A DNA stretch of 64,000 nt. Source: Sulfurimicrobium sp963779055. Lineage in GTDB: Bacteria > Pseudomonadota > Gammaproteobacteria > Burkholderiales > Sulfuricellaceae. Made by a program: the position numbers and the translations under genes. A model generated the notes under the pieces. That model worked only from the letters and a program-made list of their open reading frames with translations. It was not told where the DNA came from and made no database searches. Shown here piece after piece: positions 1 to 8,263 of the stretch. The stretch spans positions 806,001 through 870,000 of the forward strand of contig CAVZWN010000004.1 in the NCBI GenBank assembly GCA_963779055.1. The letters are read 5' to 3'. Numbering within the stretch: the first letter of the stretch is position 1; each line of letters begins with the position of its first letter.

Positions 1-1200
1 CTGGTGGTATGGGAACTGGTGCGGGCAGACCGCGATGGCGACATCCTGCTGGAAGTGTCGGACGCGGTGCGCGAATCGCTCATCGCCACCATGGATACCG
101 CCGAGCTGCGGGCTGCGGCAGAGCATCTGGATACTGATGAGATTGCCGACCTTGCGCCCGATCTGCCGCGCGAGGTCATCGAGGATCTGTTCAAGTCACT
201 CGACAAGAAAGAACAGGCCCAGCTTCAATCTGCCCTGTCCTATCCGGAAGGCACCGTGGGTGCACTGATGGATTTCGACATGGTATTCATCCGCAGCGAC
301 ATGACGCTGGAGGATGTGCTTAAGCATCTGCGGACGCTGGGCGAGTTGCCCAGCCATACCGACAAACTGTTTGTCGTGGACCACAACGACAGGCTGCGCG
401 GAGTGCTGCCCCTGAAACGCCTGCTGCTGCACAATCCGGACGTGCAGGTGGCGACGCTCATGGCGGACGACCCGGTGGTTTTCAATGCCGAAGACAAGGC
501 CAGCGATGCAGCCTCCGCTTTCGAGCGCTACGACCTGGTGACCGCGCCGGTAGTGGACGCCCGCAACCGGCTGGTGGGCCGCCTGACAGTGGACGTCATG
601 ATGGACTTCATCCGCGAGGAAGCCGAGGGCGACGTGCTGGCCCTGGCGGGCTTGCGCGAGGAGGAAGACATGTTCGCTTCGGTATGGAAATCCATGCGGA
701 ACCGCTGGACCTGGCTGGCGATCAATCTGGTGACGGCGTTCATCGCCTCGCGCGTGATCGGCGTGTTCGAAGGCTCGATCGAAAAAATCGTCGCCCTTGC
801 GGCACTGATGCCCATCGTTGCCGGCATCGGCGGCAACTCCGGCAACCAGACCATTACCATGATCGTGCGCGGCCTGGCGCTGGGGCAGATTCACCCCAGC
901 AGCATGCGCAAACTGTTTATCAAGGAAATCGGCGTCAGCCTGCTCAATGGCCTGATCTGGGGTTCCATCCTCGGCCTGCTGGCCTACGCCCTGTACAGCA
1001 ATGCAGCGCTGGGCATGGTCATGGCGGGCGCCATGGCGCTCAACCTTCTGCTGGCGGCGACCATGGGGGTGCTCATCCCTCTGGTCATGCACAAATTCGG
1101 GCGCGACCCCGCAGTCGGGTCGAGCGTGCTGATCACAGCCGTCACCGATAGCGGTGGGTTCTTTATTTTTCTCGGTCTCGCCACCATATTCCTGCTGTAG
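1..1200 (+). CDS. mgtE: Magnesium transporter MgtE, 5' end outside window
   Basis: About 399 codons are visible and the frame is open at base 1, so the true start lies upstream. In order the visible part carries the end of the MgtE N-terminal superhelical domain (about residues 1-85, rich in Asp/Glu), a tandem CBS pair (about 90-210), and the membrane pore domain with about five hydrophobic segments, including the motif GIGGNSGNQ typical of the MgtE ion pathway. MgtE is a homodimeric inner-membrane Mg2+ channel gated by cytoplasmic Mg2+ bound at the N and CBS domains. The Gly/Asn/Asp pore residues (GGNSGNQ; AVTDSGG near the end) look intact. No operon partner is visible: the next gene is 57 bp downstream with its own ribosome-binding site. 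Confidence 0.93.
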   Translation: MVVWELVRADRDGDILLEVSDAVRESLIATMDTAELRAAAEHLDTDEIADLAPDLPREVIEDLFKSLDKKEQAQLQSALSYPEGTVGALMDFDMVFIRSDMTLEDVLKHLRTLGELPSHTDKLFVVDHNDRLRGVLPLKRLLLHNPDVQVATLMADDPVVFNAEDKASDAASAFERYDLVTAPVVDARNRLVGRLTVDVMMDFIREEAEGDVLALAGLREEEDMFASVWKSMRNRWTWLAINLVTAFIASRVIGVFEGSIEKIVALAALMPIVAGIGGNSGNQTITMIVRGLALGQIHPSSMRKLFIKEIGVSLLNGLIWGSILGLLAYALYSNAALGMVMAGAMALNLLLAATMGVLIPLVMHKFGRDPAVGSSVLITAVTDSGGFFIFLGLATIFLL

Positions 1201-1257
1201 CGTAGTTTCGCCTCAAACCCGAAGCAAAGCATTGCTTCATTCAACCAGGAGAACGAA

Positions 1258-1455
1258 ATGAACAAGAATGTAGGCAACATCGACAAAATTTTACGTATCG
1301 TTGCAGGTGCAGCCCTGATCGGCCTGAGCCTGTCCGGCGTGATCGGCGTGTGGGGCTGGATCGGCGTGGTGCCGTTGGTGACGGGTCTGATGGGCTGGTG
1401 CCCGGCGTACACCCTGCTGGGGATCAAGACCTGCCCGGTGTCTGACAAGAAATAG
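1258..1455 (+). CDS. DUF2892 small membrane protein (YgaP-type transmembrane domain)
   Basis: A 65-aa protein starting MNKNVGNIDKILR, the usual opening of DUF2892 proteins, followed by two hydrophobic helices joined by a short turn and a Cys-containing end (WCPAYTLLGIKTCPV). The family is found alone or fused to rhodanese domains (E. coli YgaP); its own biochemical role is not settled. The ATG is preceded by AGGAG at good spacing. It stands alone between mgtE and a convergent PII-like operon. Confidence 0.85.
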   Translation: MNKNVGNIDKILRIVAGAALIGLSLSGVIGVWGWIGVVPLVTGLMGWCPAYTLLGIKTCPVSDKK

Positions 1456-1474
1456 ATCCGAAAGAGGCGGCGAT

Positions 1475-1504
1475 CACGGGGGCAGGCTGGAATCCGCCCC
1501 CGTG
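1475..1504. terminator. Hairpin between convergent genes
   Basis: A perfect 9-bp inverted repeat (CACGGGGGC / GCCCCCGTG) with a 12-nt loop lies between the convergent DUF2892 and PII-like genes. It has no strong T-run on either side, so termination is inferred from position and stem strength. Confidence 0.5.
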
Positions 1505-1519
1505 CTTCAGGCACCTCAC

Positions 1520-1870
1520 TCAGCGTTCATCCATCGCTTCCGGGTTAAGGTTGCACATCATCCCGCGTATGGCCTTTTCCATCAGGACCATACCCGCGTG
1601 CGGCTGATCCAGGCCGGCGTTGAAATACAGGAACTCGAATACCTCGTCAGCCTGTGCCACAGGTGCCAGCACGGTGATGACCTCCCGCTCCACATAGAAC
1701 TGCGCCTTGTTGTCGCGTCCGCTGTCGACCCCCGCGCCACGTGCGTGATGAACAAAACCGCTGTATACCCCTTTCTGCTTGCGCAGATCGTCCAGCACTT
1801 CCTTGCCTTTTCCTGCCGGCAAAAAGCAGGTGATCACCTTATAAGATTGGAGCTGGCCGGCATCACTCAT
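1520..1870 (-). CDS. PII-like signalling protein, second copy
   Basis: About 116 aa from MSDAGQLQSYK. The chosen start overlaps the stop of the upstream PII-like gene (ATGAGTGA), which favours it over a start 18 bp earlier. It has the ferredoxin-like alpha/beta layout of the PII superfamily (strand ITCFLPAGKGKEVLDDL, a loop with HHARGAGVDSG, and closing strand ITVLAPVAQADEVFEFLY). The canonical T-loop uridylylation tyrosine context of GlnB/GlnK is absent, so it is a PII-like rather than a nitrogen-regulatory PII protein. It is third in an operon after a DUF1538 membrane protein and another PII-like gene, suggesting that it regulates that transporter. The ligand cannot be told from sequence. 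Confidence 0.75.
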   Translation of the reverse strand: MSDAGQLQSYKVITCFLPAGKGKEVLDDLRKQKGVYSGFVHHARGAGVDSGRDNKAQFYVEREVITVLAPVAQADEVFEFLYFNAGLDQPHAGMVLMEKAIRGMMCNLNPEAMDER

Positions 1871-2228
1871 GGCTGCCCATCCTGGCAATCAGATCATGGG
1901 GCACATAGGTTGCCATTTTTTCCAGATGAGTCATGTAAATCATGCCCATCCCGGGCGTATCGAGCTTGGCCGCCACGAATATGCTCTCGAAAATCCGGTC
2001 GGCCTGATCGCTGGAAGCCACGATATACACCACTTCCTTCTCCGCGTTGACCACCACCCCGAGCACACCCAGATGGCGCTGACGCACCCCGGTGCCGCGC
2101 GCATAAAAAATCGTCGCGCCCTGCGCGCCTGCCTTCTGGGCTGCGTGCACTACCGTATCCGCCACGCCGCGCTGGACGATGACGGTAATCAGCACGACAT
2201 CGGTCAGCACAATGATGTCCTCATTCAT
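1863..2228 (-). CDS. PII-like signalling protein, first copy
   Basis: A 121-aa protein of the PII superfamily: strand VVLITVIVQRG, helix VADTVVHAAQKAGAQGATIFYARG, and strand KEVVYIVASSDQADRIFESI. Its start overlaps the stop of the DUF1538 gene by ATGA and its own stop overlaps the start of the next PII-like gene, so the three are translationally coupled. PII-like proteins typically form trimers that bind a small ligand and dock on a membrane transporter; the coupling to DUF1538 fits that model. It is clearly diverged from the second copy, so the pair may form heterotrimers or sense different signals. Confidence 0.77.
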   Translation of the reverse strand: MNEDIIVLTDVVLITVIVQRGVADTVVHAAQKAGAQGATIFYARGTGVRQRHLGVLGVVVNAEKEVVYIVASSDQADRIFESIFVAAKLDTPGMGMIYMTHLEKMATYVPHDLIARMGSHE

Positions 2229-3937
2229 GCGTGGTTATTCCTTTCGAGAATCAGGCTGTTTCTTTTTACCCGCCACCGGATCCACAACCCGGTACAGAGC
2301 ACGCTCATAATCGGGCCGACCGAAGCCATGGCCAGAATTCCGAACCCATCCTGGGCACCGACTGTTTTTCCCAGACCCAGCCCCAGAGCCAGAACCAGGG
2401 GAACGGTTACAGGGCCGGTAGTCACTCCGGCACTATCCCAGGCCAGATTGACATATTCCTCGCTGGATATCACCGTCAGGGCCAGGGTGAACAGATAAGC
2501 CGGAATGAGCAGAAGCACGATCGGAATCGAAAAAATCACCTTCGCCACCCCCAGCGCCACGCCCAGGCCGACCCCCGCTGCCACCGCGCGAATCAGCAGT
2601 TTTTTGGTAAAAGCGCCATCGGTCAGATTCTGCACCGTGATCCCCATGGCGTTCAGCGCAGGTTCCGCCAGCGTGGCGCCAAAACCGAGCAGCAGGGCAA
2701 ACAGCAGGGCAACGACGATCCCCATCCAGTAGGGATACAGGGGAGACCCCTGTACAGACGGGAACGGGGCGAAAGCAGCCGGCACCATCCCGCCCGCCTG
2801 TCCGCCCAGGGGCGTCAGACCATAATCCAGACCGACATTGAAAAGCATCATGCCCAGCACCGCGAGCGTAATGCCATACACCAGAATTTTCCCGCCCTTC
2901 ACCGGGTTCTTCAGCCACCAGTGCTGCACCAGCCAGAGAAAAAGGGTCAGCGGCAGAATGGCACGCAGCGCGGCAATAATGTCATCGAAGGGAGCGCGCT
3001 CGTACCATGCAGGAGAGACGGCAATACTGGAGGCGGCCTCCAGCACCGGAAAATCACCCAACGAAAGTGCCAGGCCAAGCGACATCACGGCAATGGGTGG
3101 AAACAGCGATGCCAGGGTGACAATACCAAAGCCGGAGAGCGGGTTATCTTCCTTGCTGGTAGCGGCGGATACGCCAATACCAATGGCCAGCACCAGCGGC
3201 ACTGTGACCGGCCCGGTGGTGATCGCACCACAATCCCACGCCAGCCCGATGAGCGGCTCCAGCCGGCTATCCATGGAAAAAAACAGGGTCAGGCTGAGAC
3301 AGGGCACCAGGGTGGCGATAATCAGCGACTTCAGGCGCCAGCCATAGATGAAGCGCAGCATGCCGACCAGAACGGCCAGGCCGACGCCGAACCCCACCGC
3401 CAGCACCAGCAGATCCGAACGGTCATTGAGCAACAGATGCAGATAGGGCGTGGACTCCCTGCTGACCAGGCTGCCTGCCGCCCTGAGTGCGCCGATGGCA
3501 GGCTCTGCAAGGGTCGCCATCACCCCGAGGACGAAGGCAACGCCCAACACTTTCGGCGTGGAGAATTTACCCGGCATGGTATAGCCGATATTTTCGCTGA
3601 ATGGCATGAGACCGCGCTTGACCCCTTCCATGAACAGCATCAGGCCGCAGATCACCGCTGCCATGCCAAGGGCGATGCTTTCCCAGCCGCTGACCTCGGT
3701 GTGCAATACACCAAGCTCGAACAGCACCAGAAACGAAGCCAGCGGTACGACCGCCATCAATTGCTCGGCAAAACGCACACCAATATAGGGTGCCAGCAGG
3801 CGATACAAATCGCGCAGCCGTAATTTCGTTTTGCGCGGATAAAGCCGGGTGTGGGCAACGACCTCGTTGTAACTGAGCTTGCGCTGCCGGTGACGCACAG
3901 CGCCGAGATAATCGCCGTAACGGAGTTTATTCGCCAT
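2225..3937 (-). CDS. DUF1538 family polytopic membrane protein with two repeats
   Basis: About 570 aa. An open frame extends 57 codons further upstream, but MANKLRYGDYLG is a more natural start because the upstream stretch runs through the nusB 3' end. The protein is an internal duplication: each half carries a TLAEPA motif (TLAEPAIGAL, TLAEPALNAMG) followed by WD...TTGPVTVPLVLA (WDCGAITTGPV and WDSAGVTTGPV). Many hydrophobic helices are present. DUF1538 proteins are predicted inner-membrane transporters of unestablished substrate. The gene is translationally coupled to two PII-like genes, which suggests control by small ligands. It sits 73 bp downstream of nusB on the same strand and may be read through from the rib operon. 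Confidence 0.8.
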   Translation of the reverse strand: MANKLRYGDYLGAVRHRQRKLSYNEVVAHTRLYPRKTKLRLRDLYRLLAPYIGVRFAEQLMAVVPLASFLVLFELGVLHTEVSGWESIALGMAAVICGLMLFMEGVKRGLMPFSENIGYTMPGKFSTPKVLGVAFVLGVMATLAEPAIGALRAAGSLVSRESTPYLHLLLNDRSDLLVLAVGFGVGLAVLVGMLRFIYGWRLKSLIIATLVPCLSLTLFFSMDSRLEPLIGLAWDCGAITTGPVTVPLVLAIGIGVSAATSKEDNPLSGFGIVTLASLFPPIAVMSLGLALSLGDFPVLEAASSIAVSPAWYERAPFDDIIAALRAILPLTLFLWLVQHWWLKNPVKGGKILVYGITLAVLGMMLFNVGLDYGLTPLGGQAGGMVPAAFAPFPSVQGSPLYPYWMGIVVALLFALLLGFGATLAEPALNAMGITVQNLTDGAFTKKLLIRAVAAGVGLGVALGVAKVIFSIPIVLLLIPAYLFTLALTVISSEEYVNLAWDSAGVTTGPVTVPLVLALGLGLGKTVGAQDGFGILAMASVGPIMSVLCTGLWIRWRVKRNSLILERNNHA

Positions 3938-4010
3938 AAGCCCGATTATAGCCAGAGCAGGGCGGCGGAGGAAACCGGAGTAGCAAATCCGGTATAAATT
4001 CAGGGGTTTC

Positions 4011-4445
4011 TTACTTGGCTTTCGCCGCGTTAACCTCAACAGCCCGTTCGCTGACAGCCAGTTTGTCGAGCACGCCGTTGACGTACTTGTAGCCATCCGT
4101 CCCGCCAAAGCTCTTGGCCAGTTCGATGGCTTCGTTGATTACCACGCGGTAAGGGATTTCCACGTGATGCACAAATTCATAGGTTGCCACCAGCAGGACC
4201 GCGCGCTCAACCGGGCTCAGATCTTCCAGGGGACGATCCAGACAGGGCTGCAGTTTGCCTTCCAGATTGACCACATCCTTGACCGTGCCGCGCAGGATGG
4301 CGGAGAAATGCTCGCCGTCAATCTTTTCGAATTCTTCATGCTCGCGCAACTGGGCTTCGATCGTTTCTACCGCATCGCCGGTAAGCTGGCGCTGGTAAAG
4401 ACCCTGGACTGCGAGTTCGCGTGCTTTGCGACGGTTTTTTTTCAT
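4011..4445 (-). CDS. nusB: Transcription antitermination factor NusB
   Basis: A 144-aa protein, normal length for NusB, with the family signatures RRKARELAVQGLYQ near the N-terminus and EAIELAKSFGGTDGYKYVNGVLD near the C-terminus. NusB binds NusE (S10) and boxA RNA in the rRNA antitermination complex. It lies 11 bp downstream of ribH, the usual rib-nus arrangement in proteobacteria. It starts MKKNRRKAREL. Confidence 0.96.
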   Translation of the reverse strand: MKKNRRKARELAVQGLYQRQLTGDAVETIEAQLREHEEFEKIDGEHFSAILRGTVKDVVNLEGKLQPCLDRPLEDLSPVERAVLLVATYEFVHHVEIPYRVVINEAIELAKSFGGTDGYKYVNGVLDKLAVSERAVEVNAAKAK

Positions 4446-4456
4446 GTGACGCCTAT

Positions 4457-4924
4457 TCAGATTTTCTTCAGCAGATTAACCATCTCGACCACCACCCGCG
4501 CCGCATCCGCACCTTTTTCCGCCATGCGGGCCAGGGCCTGCTCATCGTTCTCCACCGTCAGGATGGCATTGGCGATGGGCCGTCCGCTATCCAGCATGAC
4601 ACGGGTCACACCGCTGCCGGACTCGTTGGCAACCAGCTCGAAATGGTAGGTTTCGCCGCGGATAATCGCGCCCAGCGCCACCAGCGCATCGAATTTGCTG
4701 CTTTGCGCCATTTTCTGCAACGCCAGCGGGATTTCCAGTGCGCCAGGCACGGTAGCAAGAAAAACATCTTCCTTGGCCACACCCAGCTTGAGCAACTCTG
4801 TCACGCAGGCACCCAGCAAGCCCTCGCACACATCAATGTTGAAACGGCTCATGGCAATGCCGATTTTCAGACCGGCACCATTCAGCTCGGGATGGCATTC
4901 AGGCAGTTTATTGGGGGTTCCCAT
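4457..4924 (-). CDS. ribH: 6,7-dimethyl-8-ribityllumazine synthase (RibH)
   Basis: A 155-aa protein. It condenses 5-amino-6-ribitylaminouracil with 3,4-dihydroxy-2-butanone-4-phosphate to lumazine, the penultimate step of riboflavin synthesis. Visible family features are SRFN near residue 26, VPGALEIPLA for substrate binding, GAIIRGETYHFELVANE with the catalytic His, and GRPIANAILTVENDEQA. It is immediately downstream of ribBA (1 bp between them) and upstream of nusB. Confidence 0.97.
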   Translation of the reverse strand: MGTPNKLPECHPELNGAGLKIGIAMSRFNIDVCEGLLGACVTELLKLGVAKEDVFLATVPGALEIPLALQKMAQSSKFDALVALGAIIRGETYHFELVANESGSGVTRVMLDSGRPIANAILTVENDEQALARMAEKGADAARVVVEMVNLLKKI

Positions 4925-4925
4925 C

Positions 4926-6032
4926 TCAGTTCTCCTGTTTCGGTTCGTAGTAGCCGGTCACTTCAAGATCGAAGCCCATCATGCTCGGCATCTTGCGCGG
5001 CAGCGCGAGGAGGCGCATTTTGGTGACATTGAGATCGCGCAGGATCTGTGCGCCGATACCGTAATTGCGCAAGTCCACCTTAGCGGGGGTCTTGGGCTCG
5101 CTGCGCTGGATGCGTGCCAGCAGGTCGGGGGAAGTTTCCCCGCCACGGCGCATCAGCACGATCACACCCTTGCCGGCTTCGGCCACAGCCTGTAATGCCT
5201 GATGCACGCTGAAAGAATGCTCGAAACTGGTGGTATCGATAAAATCCATCACCGACAATGGCTCATGCACCCGCACCAGGGTTTCTTCTCCGGCCCTGAT
5301 TTCGCCTTTGACCAGTGCCAGGTGTACTTCATTGGCAGTCTTGTCGTGATAAGTCACCAGCTGGAATTCGCCGTAGGCGGTTTGCACGGTTTTCTCCGCC
5401 ACGCGCTCCACCAGGCTTTCGGTCTGGCTGCGGTAGTGGATCAGGTCGGCGATGGTGCCAATCTTGAGATCGTGCTGTTTGGCATATTCCAGCAAATCCG
5501 GCAGGCGGGCCATCTCGCCGTCTTCCTTGAGAATTTCGCAGATCACCGCTGCCGGCTCCAGCCCCGCCAGGGCGGCCAGATCGCAACCTGCTTCGGTGTG
5601 GCCGGCGCGCACCAGCACGCCGCCATTCTGCGCCTTGAGCGGGAAGATGTGGCCGGGCTGGACCACATCATTCGGCCCGGCATCCTTTTTCACCGCAGCC
5701 AGAACAGTCTTGGCACGGTCAGCCGCGGAAATGCCGGTAGTCACGCCTTCTGCCGCCTCGATCGAAACGGTGAAGTTGGTGCCCAGCGGCGCCTTGTTGC
5801 TCGACACCATGAGCGGCAAATCGAGCTGGCGGCAGCGTGCTTCGGTCAGGGTCAGGCAGATCAGGCCGCGGCCGTGCCTGGCCATGAAATTGATCGCCTC
5901 CGGCGTCACGAACTCTGCCGCCAGGACCAGGTCGCCCTCGTTCTCGCGGTCTTCCTCGTCTACCAGGATGACCATCTTGCCGGCTTTGAAGTCGGCGATA
6001 ATGTCTTGAATCGGGCTTATGTTCGTACTCAT
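4926..6032 (-). CDS. ribBA: DHBP synthase fused to a degenerate GTP cyclohydrolase II domain (RibBX type)
   Basis: About 368 aa from MSTNISPIQDII; this ATG overlaps the ribE stop (ATGA), so the 28-codon upstream extension is rejected. Residues 1 to about 200 form a complete 3,4-dihydroxy-2-butanone-4-phosphate synthase (VDEEDRENEGDL, HTEAGCDLA). The C-terminal half resembles GTP cyclohydrolase II but lacks its zinc-binding cysteines: the region that should read H-S-E-C...R-C-D-C reads VHEPLSVMDFIDTTSFEHSF. Such proteins are known as RibBX, with a second domain not expected to open GTP. A separate active RibA should therefore exist elsewhere in the genome. Naming by homology alone would wrongly imply a bifunctional enzyme. 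Confidence 0.92.
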   Translation of the reverse strand: MSTNISPIQDIIADFKAGKMVILVDEEDRENEGDLVLAAEFVTPEAINFMARHGRGLICLTLTEARCRQLDLPLMVSSNKAPLGTNFTVSIEAAEGVTTGISAADRAKTVLAAVKKDAGPNDVVQPGHIFPLKAQNGGVLVRAGHTEAGCDLAALAGLEPAAVICEILKEDGEMARLPDLLEYAKQHDLKIGTIADLIHYRSQTESLVERVAEKTVQTAYGEFQLVTYHDKTANEVHLALVKGEIRAGEETLVRVHEPLSVMDFIDTTSFEHSFSVHQALQAVAEAGKGVIVLMRRGGETSPDLLARIQRSEPKTPAKVDLRNYGIGAQILRDLNVTKMRLLALPRKMPSMMGFDLEVTGYYEPKQEN

Positions 6033-6628
6033 TGGGATTCCTTGCCGTAACTCAGCATTCTTTCGAGATAGCGCGCCACCAGATCGACTTCCAGGTTGAC
6101 CGGCTTGCCGGCGCACAGATGTTTGAAATTGGTGGCCTGAAGGGTGTGGGGAATCAGGTTGATACTGAAGTCTTCCTCCTTCACCCAGTTGACTGTCAGG
6201 CTCACCCCGTTGACTGTAATCGAACCCTTGTGGGCGATATAGCGCGCCAGTGTTTTCGGTGCGCGAATCACCAGTTCATGCGACTCGCCGACCGGCTCGA
6301 AGCGGATCACTTTACCCACGCCATCCACATGACCGCTGACCAGATGACCGCCCAGGCGGTCTGACAGGCGCAGCGCCTTTTCCAGGTTGACCTCGCCGAT
6401 TTCGCCCAGCCCTGCGGTGCAATTCAGCGTCTCGCGTGAGACATCGACCTTGTAGCCGTCAGCGATTTTCTCGATCACCGTCAGGCAGACGCCGTTGGCG
6501 GCGATGCTGTCGCCCAGCGCCACGTCGCTCATGTCCAGGCCGCCCGCCTCTATGGAGAGACGCACACCCTGCTGCAATGGTTCGATGACGGTGATTTTCC
6601 CTACTGCCTGGATGATGCCGGTAAACAT
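6029..6628 (-). CDS. ribE: Riboflavin synthase alpha subunit (RibE/RibC)
   Basis: A 199-aa protein, normal for the family, beginning MFTGIIQAVGKI. It has the two-lobed lumazine-binding repeat (GVCLTV in the first half, GVSLTVNWV in the second). It dismutates two lumazines into riboflavin plus a pyrimidine that is recycled to RibH. Its stop overlaps the ribBA start and its start abuts the ribD stop, so the rib genes are tightly packed and co-translated. Confidence 0.96.
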   Translation of the reverse strand: MFTGIIQAVGKITVIEPLQQGVRLSIEAGGLDMSDVALGDSIAANGVCLTVIEKIADGYKVDVSRETLNCTAGLGEIGEVNLEKALRLSDRLGGHLVSGHVDGVGKVIRFEPVGESHELVIRAPKTLARYIAHKGSITVNGVSLTVNWVKEEDFSINLIPHTLQATNFKHLCAGKPVNLEVDLVARYLERMLSYGKESQ

Positions 6629-7725
6629 TATGATTTTCCTTTCAAGCGCGCCACGATGCGCATATCTTGGCCCACCATGCGCAGGTCGCGGATATCCAGT
6701 TCCTGGCGCTGATCCATGGCCTCGATATCCGGCAGGCCGAACATGCCGCGCGCCTTGTCGCCGAACAGCATGGGGGCGAGATAGAACACCAGTTCGTCCA
6801 CGACTCCGGCCTGCAACAGCGCACCATTCAGCACCTTGCCCGCCTCGACCGTGATTTCATTGCAACCACGCTGCCCGAGTTCCCGCATCAGGCGCGCCAG
6901 ATCGATCTGGCCATGCTGCGCCGGCAGCACCAGCACCTCGGCGCCAGCCGCGCGCAAGGCCTGGATACGGTCTTCTTCATCGCAGCCGGTCGCCACCAGC
7001 AGCGGCGCGCCGGAAAGCATTTTCGAATCCAGCGGCATGCTCAGGTTGGCATCTACCACCACCTTGAGCGGCTGGCGCGAGGTTTCGATATCGCGCACAT
7101 TGAAGGACGGATCGTCATGCAGTACGGTACCGATACCGGTCAGCATGGCACAGGAGCGGGCGCGCCAGCGATGCGCATCGCGCCGCGCATCCGGGCCGGT
7201 AATCCACTGGCTGACGCCATTGCCGAGCGCCGTCTTGCCATCCAGCGTGGCCGCCACTTTCAGGCGCAGCCATGGCCGTCCGTGCCGCATGCGCGACACA
7301 AAGCCGATATTGAGTTCACTGGCGGCCTGTTCAAGCAGGCCGCATTCGACCTGGATGCCTGCCGCAGCCAGCGTTTTCAGGCCAGCACCAGAAACCAGCG
7401 GATTAGGGTCCAGCATGGACATCACCACGCGGGCGACACCCGCCTTGACCAGAGCGTCCGCACAGGGCGGCGTGCGCCCGTGATGGCTGCACGGCTCCAG
7501 CGTCACATAAACCGTTGCGCCCCGCGCCAACTCACCCGCCTGCTGCAGGGCATGAATCTCGGCATGAGGCTCGCCAGCACACACGTGCCAGCCTTCCCCG
7601 ACCACACTGCCGTCACGCACGATGACGCAACCGACGCGGGGGTTGGGCGTGGCCGTATACAGGCCGCGCTCGGCGAGGCGCAGCGCCTGCGCCATGAAAT
7701 CGTGATCGGCTGCTGAAAAACTCAA
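6628..7725 (-). CDS. ribD: Bifunctional riboflavin biosynthesis deaminase/reductase RibD
   Basis: A 365-aa protein. The N-terminal deaminase (about 1-145) shows the zinc site HAEIHAL and PCSHHGRTPPC. The C-terminal reductase (about 150-365) shows the NADPH/substrate features LKVAATLDGK, GIGTVLHDDP and VEAGKVLNGALL. It deaminates and then reduces the pyrimidine made from GTP. One base separates it from nrdR upstream, a common nrdR-ribD pairing. Confidence 0.96.
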   Translation of the reverse strand: MSFSAADHDFMAQALRLAERGLYTATPNPRVGCVIVRDGSVVGEGWHVCAGEPHAEIHALQQAGELARGATVYVTLEPCSHHGRTPPCADALVKAGVARVVMSMLDPNPLVSGAGLKTLAAAGIQVECGLLEQAASELNIGFVSRMRHGRPWLRLKVAATLDGKTALGNGVSQWITGPDARRDAHRWRARSCAMLTGIGTVLHDDPSFNVRDIETSRQPLKVVVDANLSMPLDSKMLSGAPLLVATGCDEEDRIQALRAAGAEVLVLPAQHGQIDLARLMRELGQRGCNEITVEAGKVLNGALLQAGVVDELVFYLAPMLFGDKARGMFGLPDIEAMDQRQELDIRDLRMVGQDMRIVARLKGKS

Positions 7726-7726
7726 G

Positions 7727-8176
7727 TTACTTGTCCAGATCCTGAATCACGTCGCGGAAATCATCCACATCCTCGAAGCTGCGATACACCGAGGCAAAGC
7801 GGATGTAGGCCACCTTGTCCAGCTTGCGCAATTCGTTCATCACCATTTCCCCCACCTGCAGGGAAGGAATTTCACGCTCCCCCAGACTCAGCATTTTCTG
7901 CTCGATATGCTGGATGGCACCGTCCACCAAACTGGTGGAAACCGGGCGTTTGTTGAGGGCGCGCATGAAACTGGTGCGAATTTTTTCGCGGCTGAATTCC
8001 TCGCGGCTGCCATTCTGCTTCACCACCGCCGGCATCCGGAGTTCCGCCATCTCGTAGGTGGTAAAGCGCTTCTCGCAGCTCGCGCAGCGACGGCGGCGGC
8101 GCACGCTATCACCTTCCTCGCTGACGCGGGAATCAATGACCTGAGTATCGGCGTCGCCGCAGAAGGGGCACTTCAT
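7727..8176 (-). CDS. nrdR: Transcriptional repressor NrdR
   Basis: About 150 aa from MKCPFCGDADTQVIDSR. The 22-codon upstream extension reads through an intergenic repeat and is rejected. An N-terminal zinc ribbon (CPFC...CASC) is followed by RFTTYE and an ATP-cone domain with VVKQNGSREEFSREKI. NrdR senses ATP/dATP and represses ribonucleotide reductase genes at NrdR boxes. Only a weak AAGAA precedes the ATG because the repeat ends right there. Confidence 0.95.
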   Translation of the reverse strand: MKCPFCGDADTQVIDSRVSEEGDSVRRRRRCASCEKRFTTYEMAELRMPAVVKQNGSREEFSREKIRTSFMRALNKRPVSTSLVDGAIQHIEQKMLSLGEREIPSLQVGEMVMNELRKLDKVAYIRFASVYRSFEDVDDFRDVIQDLDK

Positions 8177-8181
8177 TTCTT

Positions 8182-8260
8182 GGTAATGGGTAATGGGTAA
8201 TGGGCAATTGGGGATCGGGAGACGTTTGGCCCCATCACCCATTCCCCATCACTCATTACC
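8182..8260. repeat. Imperfect hairpin built of short tandem repeats between glyA and nrdR
   Basis: The left arm has three tandem TGGTAATGGG-like units. The right arm is an imperfect inverted copy (CCCATCACCCATTCCCC then CTCATTACC). The stretch fills nearly the whole glyA-nrdR spacer. It could act as an mRNA stem-loop within a glyA-nrdR transcript or be a mobile repetitive palindrome. Confidence 0.5.
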
Positions 8261-8263
8261 GCC

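Noticed and set aside
2231..3823. 530-codon plus-strand open frame opposite the DUF1538 gene
   Set aside because: His/Gln/Arg-rich antisense shadow of a GC-rich membrane protein gene; no family features.
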